A stretch of 64,000 bases of DNA from Bacillus sp. FJAT-27225 (GTDB taxonomy: Bacteria > Bacillota > Bacilli > Bacillales > Cytobacillaceae), in NCBI RefSeq assembly GCF_001685025.1, contig NZ_MAYU01000012.1, positions 620,001-684,000 on the forward strand, in the 5' to 3' direction. The translations under genes and the position numbers were made by a program. The notes under the pieces were generated by a model. The model saw only the letters and a program-made list of their open reading frames with translations. It was not told the DNA's origin and searched no databases. Shown here in pieces: positions 44,086 through 52,254 of this stretch (positions within the stretch are counted from its first letter, which is position 1; each line of letters begins with the position of its first letter).

Positions 44086-44937
44086 TTATAATGTAATAGA
44101 ATCTTTCTTGGATTTCGTTTTACTGAAGGCCAGCGTGACGATAGTTAGTACATACATTAATACAGCAGGAATAGACGCCTCAATTCCAAAGGCACCACCT
44201 GTTATCCAAACACTATCCGATTTAAACCGGAATAGAATTAGCGAGGATTGGCTTTTACCATTTTCTAATACAAATTGTACCATGTTAGAGTTGAGGAAAA
44301 AGTTCCATAAAATATGCACCACTACAGCATTCCAAACACTCCCTGTCCTATAGACAATAAGCGAAAACATTGTACCCGCCAAGGCACCTGCAATAAGGGT
44401 CAAGCATATATCTAGTAACTGCTGTTCATTAGCTGAAAGTAAATGTAGTACTCCAAAAACGCCCGAAGTGACAAAAATAGCAATTGCCACATTCCATTTG
44501 TCCTCGATTATCTTAAACAAATAGCCACGGAACAAAACTTCTTCGATTATCCCTGCCGAACACGCTGTTATGAACGATCCGATAATAAACGGTAGTACTG
44601 TACTAAGAGAAATTTGGTCTTGTTTTTCAAAAATAACGAATGGTGATAGTACATAAAACGCAATTACTATAAAAGGCATGGCTATTCCAAGAAAAATCCA
44701 TGTTTTTTTCAATTTAAATGGCTTTTGAACCCGAAAGTATACACTTTCTTTATTAAAGAAACGTTTTACATACAACCAAAGCAAACCAACAGTAATCCCA
44801 ATTCGTAAAAGTTCTTTTACTACCACTCGAACTGTACCATTACCAATATTATCTGTTAGCGGATTTACAAAAATAGCAACTGCCAAAAACAGGAGAACCA
44901 GCATTAAACAATGAGTCACCACTTTTCCCCAGTGCAT
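44086..44937 (-). CDS. CPBP-family intramembrane glutamic protease
   Basis: 283 residues, about eight helices. CPBP/Abi motif 1 EEVLFRGYLF gives the Glu132-Glu133 and Arg137 of the active site, motif 2 FGVLHLLSA the His near 174, and VVVHILWNFFLNS a third site. Members act as CAAX-like proteases or in bacteriocin self-immunity. The gene stands alone with RBS AAAAGGAG; role unknown. Confidence 0.9.
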   Translation of the reverse strand: MHWGKVVTHCLMLVLLFLAVAIFVNPLTDNIGNGTVRVVVKELLRIGITVGLLWLYVKRFFNKESVYFRVQKPFKLKKTWIFLGIAMPFIVIAFYVLSPFVIFEKQDQISLSTVLPFIIGSFITACSAGIIEEVLFRGYLFKIIEDKWNVAIAIFVTSGVFGVLHLLSANEQQLLDICLTLIAGALAGTMFSLIVYRTGSVWNAVVVHILWNFFLNSNMVQFVLENGKSQSSLILFRFKSDSVWITGGAFGIEASIPAVLMYVLTIVTLAFSKTKSKKDSITL

Positions 44938-45121
44938 TTCTTTAGCTCCTTTTTAAAGTTATAAGAGGATAATAAACATTGCGTATAGTGAATCTTTTAC
45001 AATATTATATGTTACTAAGGATGGGGATATATTTCTCCAAAACCATTTGTACGTACTCAAAACCAGAGAAGAAGAATATCTTATTAAGGCAATAGTGAAA
45101 ACTCTGGAGGGGGATGTGTGG

Positions 45122-45760
45122 ATGGGAAATGGCGGCCAAGGCGAAACTTCTTCCACAATAGGGTACCCAAGTAACAGGAGGCTGGGTCTGGCTTCCATTG
45201 GGGCAATAACAGGCGGGTCACTTTTGGCCCTTGATAACATTTGGCAAGGATACCTCGATGTGACCCCTGGAAATGACGGGATTCTGCACGATGTGACTCA
45301 TTATGCTTATTATCTTAATAACTCCATGCTATTTTTGGCAATGTGTGGTTTGCTACTTGGACTTTACGGACTCCACAATCGAGTTACAGCTGCAAATGCT
45401 GGATTTATGTGGCGAACAGGGGTCTTTCTTTCAGGAATCGGACAGGGGAGTTTTGCAATTGGGGCATTAGCGTTTATTTTACACGGCTTCTTTGGCTTTA
45501 AATCTTTCATGGATTTGGTCAATTTAGCCGCGGGAATCGGCAATATTGTAATGTATCTTGGCGCCCTTCCACTTGGACTGGTGCTCCGCCGCAGGAATGA
45601 TTTTCCTCGTATCGCAGCTATGTTATTCCTTCTGACGGTACCCGCAGTTGCCGTCGCCATGATTGTTATATACAGCATTAATCCGCTCGTCGGTGGTTTA
45701 TTATCTGGCGGTTTGTACGGTCTAGCTTGGATCATGTCAGGGTTCTATTTAAAGAAATAA
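45122..45760 (+). CDS. Hypothetical multi-pass membrane protein
   Basis: 212 residues from the ATG at 45122 (TGGAGGGGG, 8-base spacer; a GTG two codons earlier is too close). Six predicted helices, among them LGLASIGAITGGSLLAL, MLFLAMCGLLLGLYGL, GSFAIGALAFILHGFF and GLLSGGLYGLAWIMSGFYLKK. Short hydrophilic N-terminus with GNGGQGETSS. No family recognised; alone between terminators. Confidence 0.75.
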   Translation: MGNGGQGETSSTIGYPSNRRLGLASIGAITGGSLLALDNIWQGYLDVTPGNDGILHDVTHYAYYLNNSMLFLAMCGLLLGLYGLHNRVTAANAGFMWRTGVFLSGIGQGSFAIGALAFILHGFFGFKSFMDLVNLAAGIGNIVMYLGALPLGLVLRRRNDFPRIAAMLFLLTVPAVAVAMIVIYSINPLVGGLLSGGLYGLAWIMSGFYLKK

Positions 45761-45803
45761 GGTAAGCGAATACGAATCCAGGGAACTTCTAAAGGCATTC
45801 TAT

Positions 45804-45851
45804 TAAGGGGACAATTCATACTTTTGTATAGAATCGTCCCTTGTTTTATTT
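45804..45851 (+). terminator. Terminator of the membrane-protein gene
   Basis: AAGGGGACAATTCATAC pairs imperfectly with GTATAGAATCGTCCCTT, then GTTTTATTTT. About 45 bases after the stop. Confidence 0.75.
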
Positions 45852-46203
45852 TAGGTTAGCAATCAATAAAACCAGTAGGTTTTAAGACATAACTAAAAAA
45901 CACATCGAGTTTACTTTGTCTTTTACTCTAAGAGAACTCAACAAAACCGTAGGTCGATAAGTAACCTTATAAACGTAAATTTTCCCGTATTAAGTTACCT
46001 TGTTTCTTGTTAATTTAAAATCTCATTTACTTTTGATACGGTTCACCGTGATGTATCTAAATGAGGTTCCCTTGGGTTTATAAAAAAACATCCTTCCCCC
46101 TCATTTGTTACAGGCTGTCAGAAAAACTGCCAAATACTTATGTTCTTTAATCAAGCGCCATATCCGTCGATTTCAAGACAAATTGGATAGGTGGACAACC
46201 TTT
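45852..46203. repeat. Gene-free stretch with a dispersed repeat copy
   Basis: No supported gene. At 46020-46050 stands CTCATTTACTTTTGATACGGTTCACCGTG, the clearest copy of the dispersed motif. Around 46141-46200 the words GTTCTTTAATCAAGCGCCATATCC recall intergenic repeats of other Bacillaceae, from memory only. The rest is AT-rich. Confidence 0.5.
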
Positions 46204-46722
46204 TTATCTAATTGGATTCTCAAAGTTCCAGTTAGTATAGATTACGGCTGCAGTCACTGGATCTGCCGTCGTGTCTTCCGTAAAACCACCTATAAGATTG
46301 CCCACTCTAAATGTAGGCTCAAATAACTGTTTTTCCTTAGGTGGTGCTGTTGGACCATCTATCCCCAACTCTGTTTCATCTGTGACCACTACTTTCATTC
46401 CGTTATCCAACATAAAGCTCGTTCCGTCTTCTCCAACTTCCGTGATAACTCCGTCGATATTAACGATTGCTTTCGCACTAGGACCTGAGTTATCCACCAC
46501 AATTCTCTCCGTCAAATCTAATGCTGCATCGTTGTTTATATTGGTTAAAGCAACCACAGCTATTACTGCACAAGCAACTAAACTTCCAACTATTAATTTT
46601 ATATTTTTCATATTGGCCCTCTTTTCTTTTTTCTCATATTCCATCATCTCTTTTTGCATTTTGCTCTTAAATTCTTCGGAAGCATGAATCTGCTTCATCA
46701 CTTTCTTATAAGCACTCATCAC
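46204..46722 (-). CDS. Probable anti-sigma factor, single membrane segment
   Basis: 172 residues from the GTG at 46722 (GAAGGGAG upstream; ATG 46719 is the next codon). A cytoplasmic N-terminus rich in Lys/Glu (1-38), one membrane helix (LIVGSLVACAVIAVVAL), then an extracellular domain with VNIDGVITEVGEDGTSFMLDNGMKVVVTDETEL. Its start abuts the stop of the ECF sigma gene, the usual arrangement of a sigma/anti-sigma pair. No zinc motif (HxxxCxxC) is present, so it is not a ZAS-type anti-sigma. Confidence 0.72.
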   Translation of the reverse strand: MMSAYKKVMKQIHASEEFKSKMQKEMMEYEKKEKRANMKNIKLIVGSLVACAVIAVVALTNINNDAALDLTERIVVDNSGPSAKAIVNIDGVITEVGEDGTSFMLDNGMKVVVTDETELGIDGPTAPPKEKQLFEPTFRVGNLIGGFTEDTTADPVTAAVIYTNWNFENPIR

Positions 46723-46724
46723 GC

Positions 46725-47198
46725 CTAACTCCCTTCTTCTAAAATGATTTTTAGCTTCATTCGAACCCTTCTCAGCTTTGAACCTACCGTGTTTACATTC
46801 ATCTCTAATAGGTCGGCAATTTCTGCAGTCGTGTAGCCTTCGTAATAATGTAGATAAACAATAACCCTCTCTTTTGGATCAAGTTCAAAAATTTCAGGGA
46901 GTACAATCTGTTCCTCTTTTGCAATAAACGTCATATCTTCTGTTATAGGTAACGTCTTCTTGACGCGGGAGGACTTAAAATAATCTTTGCATTTATTAAA
47001 AGTCACTTTGATGAGCCAAGCCTTTAAATGTATTTCACTATCAAAGGACTTTTTCTGTCTCATAAGTGTCACATAGACCTCTTGAACAATGTCCTCAGCC
47101 TCAGACATATTTTTTGTCTGCTGCACAGCAATTCGTATTAAGGTGTCGCTATAAGTTTGAACAATTTCATGAACACGCAAGCCGGCGAACGTTTTCAT
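46725..47198 (-). CDS. ECF-type RNA polymerase sigma factor
   Basis: 157 residues from the ATG at 47198 (AAGGGGGG, 7-base spacer; a TTG two codons earlier is fused to the RBS). Sigma region 2 (YSDTLIRIAVQQTKNMSEAEDIVQEVYVTLMRQ, HLKAWLIKVTFNKCKDYF) and region 4 (ELDPKERVIVYLHYYEGYTTAEIADLLEMNVNTVGSKLRRVRMKLK). It directs transcription of a small regulon, often its own operon. No obvious AAC-type -35 element was seen just upstream. Confidence 0.92.
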   Translation of the reverse strand: MKTFAGLRVHEIVQTYSDTLIRIAVQQTKNMSEAEDIVQEVYVTLMRQKKSFDSEIHLKAWLIKVTFNKCKDYFKSSRVKKTLPITEDMTFIAKEEQIVLPEIFELDPKERVIVYLHYYEGYTTAEIADLLEMNVNTVGSKLRRVRMKLKIILEEGS

Positions 47199-47319
47199 AC
47201 CCAACCCCCCTTCACTTTATAATACGATTCATTTTCGCTAATTCGTGCAAGAGATCATTTTTTTCGCAGAATTAATTCTATAAAATTAAATTTGCTGTTC
47301 ATTAATGATAAACCTCAAT

Positions 47320-47367
47320 AGAAAAAGGAGAGAGAACTTATCTATAATAGATAAATCCTCTCTCCCC
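47320..47367 (-). terminator. Terminator downstream of the diguanylate cyclase gene
   Basis: Minus strand GGGGAGAGAGGATTTATCTA pairs with TAGATAAGTTCTCTCTCC and is followed by TTTTTCT. The 47199-47550 stretch otherwise holds only a dispersed repeat copy at 47514-47540 (CCTCATTTACTTATGATAAGGTTCACC). Confidence 0.75.
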
Positions 47368-47513
47368 AGTATCCTTCTTAAATACAGCCTTAGGAAATTT
47401 GGATATACTTTTTAAAAGTATTTATTAATTTTTATAGTATTGCTTTTTTGTACAATATAAAGTTATATCGGTAAAATAATTTAACACTTTAATGATTTAG
47501 AAGAAATAAAAAA

Positions 47514-47540
47514 CCTCATTTACTTATGATAAGGTTCACC
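47514..47540. repeat. Dispersed repeat, copy next to the cyclase stop codon
   Basis: CCTCATTTACTTATGATAAGGTTCACC, 11 bases after the end of the cyclase gene; differs at two or three positions from the copies at 46021 and 34682. Confidence 0.6.
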
Positions 47541-47550
47541 CCGCCACATC

Positions 47551-48618
47551 CTAAGCACACACCCGATTCCTCCCGGTTTTCTTGGCACGGTATAGACAAT
47601 CGTCAGCTTTTTGGATCAGTTGGTTGATTTCTCTGGTTGATTCCGGGAATGAAGCGACACCAATTGAGACCGTGATGTTAATTTTCTTTTTGTTGGATAG
47701 GTCAAATTCGGTGTCTGCAACCTTTGTCCGGATTTGTTCCGCAATTTTTTCAGCTTCGGCTTTGGCTGTCCCTGGGAGGATAATCGAAAACTCCTCTCCC
47801 CCATTCCTGGCAGCGATGCCACGTGTTGCTGCGGCATTTGCGAGGATTTCAGCGAGCTGCTTCAATATTTTATCACCATCGGGATGGCCGAATTTATCGT
47901 TGATCGCTTTAAAATAATCGATATCCATTGTCAATAGAGAGAGTGCTCCGCCTGTCTGCGTTGAAACGGATACTTCCCTGTTCCATATTTCATCGAATTG
48001 CCTGACATTGTTAAGGCCGGTGAGAAAATCCTTTGTTGCTGATTCCTGAAGCTTTCGGTAGTTTCGGTTCGTGCGGACGATGTACTCCACCATATAGCAA
48101 ATCACCATTCCTCCTAAGAACGAAAAAAGCCCGTAGAAAAAATACAGCTCGCCGAGCAGGGCCTTGTCTTTGACCAAAAACGTAATCGCAATACAAAAAA
48201 GCAGTATATGTATTTGGTTGACAATGTTGAATTTCATGAAAGCTGACAAGTTGCGCCTGGCAACATACGAACCAATGAAGGCAAGCAACATTAAAACGGC
48301 GAAAGCTGTATACGAGGAAGGACTGACTCCAAAAAACAGGAATCGGTTCATCGAGATAATTACTGCAGCCACCAACCCGCTGCGAAGTCCTCCGTACAGC
48401 GAAACAATGATGACGGCAAAATTCCTGAAGTCGACAATGGTGTGGTCAGCCACTTTTACCGAAAACAGCATGAGCACCGAGCCCATTATCCCGGCTGCGA
48501 TTCCTCCCAGCAGTTTCATTTTCGCCGATGAATTCATTGGTTTTAATCTAAACAGCTGCCCTGCAACAGCCAGAAATGATAACAAGATCGCTATATTTGA
48601 AATAAGGTCTTTATACAT
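47551..48618 (-). CDS. Membrane-bound diguanylate cyclase (GGDEF)
   Basis: 355 residues. N-terminal 5TM-type receptor domain (six hydrophobic stretches to about residue 185, with MNSSAKMKLLGGIAAGIMGSVLML and DFRNFAVIIVSLYGGLRSGLVAAVII as in 5TMR-LYT), then a GGDEF domain: DFLTGLNNVRQFDEIW, TMDIDYFKAINDKFGHPDGDKIL and active-site ARNGGEEFSIIL. It makes c-di-GMP in response to an unknown membrane signal. The RxxD inhibitory site is not obvious. Single-gene unit. Confidence 0.92.
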   Translation of the reverse strand: MYKDLISNIAILLSFLAVAGQLFRLKPMNSSAKMKLLGGIAAGIMGSVLMLFSVKVADHTIVDFRNFAVIIVSLYGGLRSGLVAAVIISMNRFLFFGVSPSSYTAFAVLMLLAFIGSYVARRNLSAFMKFNIVNQIHILLFCIAITFLVKDKALLGELYFFYGLFSFLGGMVICYMVEYIVRTNRNYRKLQESATKDFLTGLNNVRQFDEIWNREVSVSTQTGGALSLLTMDIDYFKAINDKFGHPDGDKILKQLAEILANAAATRGIAARNGGEEFSIILPGTAKAEAEKIAEQIRTKVADTEFDLSNKKKINITVSIGVASFPESTREINQLIQKADDCLYRAKKTGRNRVCA

Positions 48619-48730
48619 TGGGAACTCCTTTCACTATCAATCCTATTTTACAATATTTACCCATCTCAAAATATGACTTTTTTCAACAATCTTCTACATT
48701 TTAAGGAACAAGCTGTTAATGTAAAAGGCC

Positions 48731-48787
48731 GCTTTTTGAATTGATTTTACTCGTAACTATTAAGATGGCATTTACGCTTCAAAAAGC
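48731..48787. repeat. 10-bp inverted repeat GCTTTTTGAA/TTCAAAAAGC
   Basis: Perfect arms at 48731-48740 and 48778-48787 separated by 37 bases, in the gap between the cyclase and the WXG100-like genes. Possibly a mobile-element footprint; no coding content between the arms. Confidence 0.4.
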
Positions 48788-48888
48788 ATTTCTTTTAAAC
48801 ACCGGTAATGGCAAAAATTAGAATATTGTTTTATAATAAAACCTATCTACATAGTGAATAACTTAAGTCGACATTTTTATAAGGACGG

Positions 48889-49236
48889 GTGACATACACG
48901 GTGCGTATCAATGTGAGTGAAGCCAGGCATCAGGCACAAATGCTTGGTAACAATGCAAGTACATTGCTGGCGATCAGGAAACAGTTGGAGTCCTTTCAGG
49001 GCAGCCTGAATAGCCATTGGCAGGCAGAGGAAATGAATCATGTCAATCGGGCTATTAACAACATTCAAGATGAACTTTCAAGTATTGCGGCCACGCTAAC
49101 CCAATTGGAAGCAGCGATTGTGCACACAGCACAGGCAATCAGACAGGAAGAGATAGCAGAAGAAGAGAGACAAAGGCAATTAGAGGAAGCAAAACAAAAA
49201 GAAAGAGAAATGATGCTCAAGCAAAATGGACGATGA
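48889..49236 (+). CDS. WXG100-like / type VII-associated small helical protein
   Basis: 115 residues from the GTG at 48889 (AAGGACGG immediately upstream; the GTG at 48901 is an alternative start). Helix (RINVSEARHQAQMLGNNASTLLAIRKQLESFQGSLN), central SHWQAEE where WXG proteins have their turn, second helix (NHVNRAINNIQDELSSIAATLTQLEAAIVHTAQAIR), then a highly charged tail (EEIAEEERQRQLEEAKQKERE). Size and helical hairpin fit partners of ESX/YukE secretion substrates. It is 75 bases upstream of a clear WXG100 gene. Confidence 0.65.
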   Translation: MTYTVRINVSEARHQAQMLGNNASTLLAIRKQLESFQGSLNSHWQAEEMNHVNRAINNIQDELSSIAATLTQLEAAIVHTAQAIRQEEIAEEERQRQLEEAKQKEREMMLKQNGR

Positions 49237-49311
49237 AAATTTAATAGGCACTAGCAGATGGCTTATTCTATCAATCTTCCATAAACGTACAAGTAAAGAG
49301 GTGAAAAAACG

Positions 49312-49602
49312 ATGAAGTTTAAAGTGGACACAAATAGTCTGGATCAAGCAGCAGCAAAGCTCCATCAGCATGCCAAAGATTGCGAAGTGATTGACAGGGA
49401 ACTTCGCCATGCCGTTGGAAGCACCGGTGCGGCATGGGAAGGTGCCGATCAGACTGCTTTTGTTTCGGAAATAAAAGCTTCCATGACTGATTTTCAAAAA
49501 ATATATACTGCCATGAAAAGGCATGCCGATTTTTTGGAAAACAGCTCCAAAGCCTATCGTAATGCCCAAAAGGATATCTTGAATATGGCCAGGCAGTTAT
49601 AA
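49312..49602 (+). CDS. WXG100 family type VII secretion protein
   Basis: 96 residues, two helices joined by the WxG turn (GAAWEGADQTAF about residue 42), the normal size and motif position for this family. RBS AAAGAGGTG. Such proteins are exported as dimers by the ESX/Yuk machinery and often escort toxins. No LXG toxin or secretion gene lies in the window, so this is a satellite pair with the preceding gene. A terminator follows at 49606. Confidence 0.85.
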   Translation: MKFKVDTNSLDQAAAKLHQHAKDCEVIDRELRHAVGSTGAAWEGADQTAFVSEIKASMTDFQKIYTAMKRHADFLENSSKAYRNAQKDILNMARQL

Positions 49603-49605
49603 AAA

Positions 49606-49637
49606 TAAGCTACCCTTTGGAGGTAGCTTTTTTTATA
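49606..49637 (+). terminator. Terminator of the WXG100 pair
   Basis: AGCTACC-CTTTGGA-GGTAGCT with a T7 run, 4 bases after the stop. It also separates the converging histidine kinase gene. Confidence 0.9.
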
Positions 49638-49647
49638 TTATCCGAGA

Positions 49648-51021
49648 CTACTCCTTCTCCCTCGGAAACCAGAGAGTGAAGGTTGTGCCTTTATTCAGCT
49701 TGCTTTTCACCTGGATGCGGCCTTTATGGGCATCTATCAACGCTTTCACAATCGACAGGCCGATTCCAGCGCCACCTGTCTTCCGGTCGCGCGACTTGTC
49801 GCCCCGGTAGAACCGCTCAAAGATATGCGGCAGGTCTTCCTCCGCCATCCCCGCTCCTTCATCCTCAACCACAATTCCGACCGAGTAGGCGTTGTCACCA
49901 TTCACTGACAGCGTAACTTGTCTGCCTTCAGGTGTATACTTCAACGCATTGTTGATGACGTTCGACAGGATTTGGCTAACCTTGTCCCTGTCGCCATAAA
50001 ACCATTCCTCTTCCTCCGGCTCAATGTAATTGAGCGTGACACCTTTGTCGTGGAAGGCCGGCGAAAACATTTCCCACATCGACGACAGCACCATTCCGGC
50101 CTCCATTTTAACAAGTTCGAGCTGCATTTGCGGGTTTTCCGCTGCTAGAAGTTTTTCAAGCTCGTTGACAAGGCGGACGAGCCGCATCAATTCAAAATGG
50201 CTCTGCTTGAGGCGCTGCGGAGTCGGCTCCCAAATTCCATCCTGGTAGGCCTCGATCTGGCTGCGCAGCGTGGCAAGCGGTGTCCTCAGTTCATGGGCAA
50301 GGTCGCCAGTGAAATTCTTGCGAAGCATTTCCTCTTTTGACAATGATTCTGCGAGATTATTAAACGAGATTGCGAGCTGCTTGATTTCTTCAGGCAAGCC
50401 TCCGAGTGGAATCCGGATGTCCAGGTCGTGCTTTTGGAGCTGATTCGCCGCGAATTGAAGCTTGTTCAGACCCCGCATCATTGTTTTTGAAAAAAACATC
50501 GAAAAAATAATTGAAATGATGACCGTGATGCAGACAGCCCCAATGATATACAGCTGAATGATCTGAAGGAAATTTGATTCTTCCTGGACAAAGTCCAAAG
50601 AAAAAAACGCAACAACTTCGCCTGCCTTACCGCCATCGATCATGAGCGGATAGGACCTTGACTCAAGCCCTTCTTCATTTGCCGGGACTACTACACCCAT
50701 CCCGTTCAAAACCGTCCTCAGCAGCAATGTGTTGTGCCGCACTCGCCCATTTGTATCATAAATTTGAAAATAAAGTTCTTCGCTTAACGCATATTCATGA
50801 GTCAGCCGTTTGAGCTGTTCGCTGTCAAACCTGCCAGACCGCTGGTAATCCGCCTTTGCCTGGTTGATGACCCGCTCAATCTTCTGTTCACGCCCCCGCT
50901 CCAAATACATATTGAAGCTCTTGTCAAAGCCCCACTGAATAAAAATGCTGACAATCACAATCCCGAGCATTGAGACAAGGAGCATATAAAAGAGAACTCT
51001 AGCTCTTAGCGTTCGCAGCAT
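49648..51021 (-). CDS. Sensor histidine kinase, partner of the adjacent OmpR-type regulator
   Basis: 457 residues from the ATG at 51021 (GGGGGTACGCCGC upstream). Two membrane helices (about 9-30 and 155-178) around an extracytoplasmic sensor loop, a HAMP segment, H-box GDLAHELRTPLA with His243, then N (NVINNALKYTPEG), G1 (VEDEGAGMAEEDLPHIFERFYRG) and G2 (GAGIGLSIVKALIDAHKG) boxes. It overlaps the end of the response regulator gene, so they are co-translated. The signal is unknown. Confidence 0.93.
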   Translation of the reverse strand: MLRTLRARVLFYMLLVSMLGIVIVSIFIQWGFDKSFNMYLERGREQKIERVINQAKADYQRSGRFDSEQLKRLTHEYALSEELYFQIYDTNGRVRHNTLLLRTVLNGMGVVVPANEEGLESRSYPLMIDGGKAGEVVAFFSLDFVQEESNFLQIIQLYIIGAVCITVIISIIFSMFFSKTMMRGLNKLQFAANQLQKHDLDIRIPLGGLPEEIKQLAISFNNLAESLSKEEMLRKNFTGDLAHELRTPLATLRSQIEAYQDGIWEPTPQRLKQSHFELMRLVRLVNELEKLLAAENPQMQLELVKMEAGMVLSSMWEMFSPAFHDKGVTLNYIEPEEEEWFYGDRDKVSQILSNVINNALKYTPEGRQVTLSVNGDNAYSVGIVVEDEGAGMAEEDLPHIFERFYRGDKSRDRKTGGAGIGLSIVKALIDAHKGRIQVKSKLNKGTTFTLWFPREKE

Positions 51022-51715
51022 GCGGCGTACCCCCGAATTTGTAGCCCATTCCAAACACAGTCAGAACAAACTGGGGCTGCCTTGAATCCTGCTCGATTTT
51101 TTTGCGGAGATTCTTAATATGCGTGTCGACGCTCCGCTCATATCCCTCATAAAACATGCCTTCATCCTGAATTTTTTCCAATAGGTCCATCCGGCTGTAG
51201 ACACGGCCCGGATTTTCTGCCATATTCGTCAAAAGCTTGTATTCTATCGGAGTCAGGCTGACAAGCTGTCCGCCAACAGTCACTTCTTTTTTCTCCGTAT
51301 CAATTGTAAGCCCGCCCAGGAACTCAAGCTTTTCCGATTTTGGTTCAACTGTCTTTTTCATGCGCCGTAAAATTGCCTGAATCCGGACAACAACTTCACG
51401 AGGCGAAAATGGCTTCGTCACATAATCATCTGCGCCAATCACAATTCCGTTAATCTTATCTTCCTCAGTCCCCTTTGCCGTCAGCATTAATATCGGCACA
51501 TCCGAATCCATCCTGATCAATCGGCAAACCTCTTCGCCGGAAATATCCGGCAGCATCAAATCCAACACTATTAAATTAGGATTTTCCGAACGCGCCTTCT
51601 TTAACGCGTCAACCCCGTTATCAGCCTTTACAACTTCATAGCCTTCTCGCACGAGATAGGCCTCGAGAACTTCCATAATCATCTGTTCATCGTCAACAAG
51701 CAGAATTTTCACCAT
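50999..51715 (-). CDS. OmpR/PhoP-family response regulator
   Basis: 238 residues. Receiver domain with acidic pocket DDE (8-10), phospho-acceptor Asp52 (LIVLDLMLPD), Thr and Lys of LTAKG and VTKPFSP; C-terminal OmpR winged helix (LTPIEYKLLTNMAENPGRVYSRMDLLEKI, YERSVDTHIKNLRKKIEQDS, VFGMGYKF). GGAAGGAG upstream. The gene diverges from two tandem RNA-like elements whose promoters carry CTTCA repeats 22 bp apart, making it a candidate activator of them. Confidence 0.94.
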   Translation of the reverse strand: MVKILLVDDEQMIMEVLEAYLVREGYEVVKADNGVDALKKARSENPNLIVLDLMLPDISGEEVCRLIRMDSDVPILMLTAKGTEEDKINGIVIGADDYVTKPFSPREVVVRIQAILRRMKKTVEPKSEKLEFLGGLTIDTEKKEVTVGGQLVSLTPIEYKLLTNMAENPGRVYSRMDLLEKIQDEGMFYEGYERSVDTHIKNLRKKIEQDSRQPQFVLTVFGMGYKFGGTPHAANAKS

Positions 51716-51718
51716 AGA

Positions 51719-51856
51719 TTATACACTCCTTCCGACACTTCCATCATACCATTCCGGAGTAAATTCTTTTTGTACGTTTTTTAACTCTTTTACGTCTTTT
51801 TTCTGAGCAACAAGTGCCTTTTGTTCATCTTCACAAAAACCACACATGTTCTTCAT
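51719..51856 (-). CDS. Possible small Cys protein upstream of the response regulator
   Basis: 45 codons from an ATG at 51856 to a TAA 3 bases before the regulator start: MKNMCGFCEDEQKALVAQKK..., a CxxC peptide. The second repeat unit has a similar start (MKNLCVFCEDG, ATG at 52221, 39 codons to 52102), with one synonymous change, which favours coding. However, no convincing ribosome binding site precedes either, and both overlap the promoter-like block of the RNA elements. Tentative. Confidence 0.35.
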   Translation of the reverse strand: MKNMCGFCEDEQKALVAQKKDVKELKNVQKEFTPEWYDGSVGRSV

Positions 51857-51883
51857 AGCTTCTACATTCCTATTTTTTAATAT
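51827..51883 (+). promoter_or_regulatory. Promoter block of RNA element A: CTTCA direct repeat and -10 box
   Basis: ATCTTCACA (51827-51835) and TTCTTCATA (51849-51857) are 22 bp apart, two helical turns. TAATAT at 51878-51883 serves as -10; no TTGACA-like -35 exists at the right distance, as expected for an activator-dependent promoter. The same arrangement is conserved before element B. Confidence 0.5.
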
Positions 51884-51889
51884 AAAGAT

Positions 51890-52143
51890 GTGGAAAGGGG
51901 AAATAACCCTCATAAACCACTAACAGGAAAACCAAATCCTGAATTGCCTGGATCGCTAGCTATACAGCAAGCATGGTGGGGCCGTGCAGGCTGTGGGGTG
52001 TGCAACCCATGGCAAACCAGAATTCTGAATACGCATCATTGAATTTAACTTTGTTTCACCCAAGTTTGAACGAACTAGCTTTACCCTTAATTAACCTCCC
52101 TTTAATAATACAGGTGTCCGCGTGGCGGGCACCTCTTTTCTTT
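51890..52143 (+). ncRNA. Structured RNA element A (candidate regulatory RNA) with terminator
   Basis: From the predicted start near 51890 to the T run at 52134-52143. Closing pair TTGCC (51944-51948)/GGCAA (52011-52015); hairpin GCATGG-TGGGG-CCGTGC (51971-51987); hairpin GGGGTGTGCAACCC; conserved ACCCAA and CTAGCTTTAC words; C-rich TTAATTAACCTCCCTTT (52087-52103), complementary to a Shine-Dalgarno core; terminator AGGTGTCCGCGTGGCGGGCACCT plus T-rich tail. A homologue follows 365 bp downstream. It does not match a riboswitch class I know. The open frame 51973-52212 across it is not supported. Confidence 0.6.
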
Positions 52144-52192
52144 GGAAAAAAGGGAATAGCTCTGGCTGGCCAAGCTGGGCGGACAATCTCCG

Positions 52193-52248
52193 TCTTCACA
52201 AAAAACACATAAGTTCTTCATACCATTCACATTTTGATTTTTTATGAT
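52193..52248 (+). promoter_or_regulatory. Promoter block of RNA element B
   Basis: CTTCA at 52194-52198 and 52216-52220, again 22 bp apart, TATGAT at 52243-52248 followed by the shared AAAGATG. Same geometry as in element A, with no -35 hexamer. Confidence 0.5.
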
Positions 52249-52254
52249 AAAGAT

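Noticed and set aside
51973-52212. Plus-strand open frame of 79 codons across RNA element A
   Set aside because: It crosses a structured RNA core and an intrinsic terminator, and its homologous region in element B is not open in the same way.
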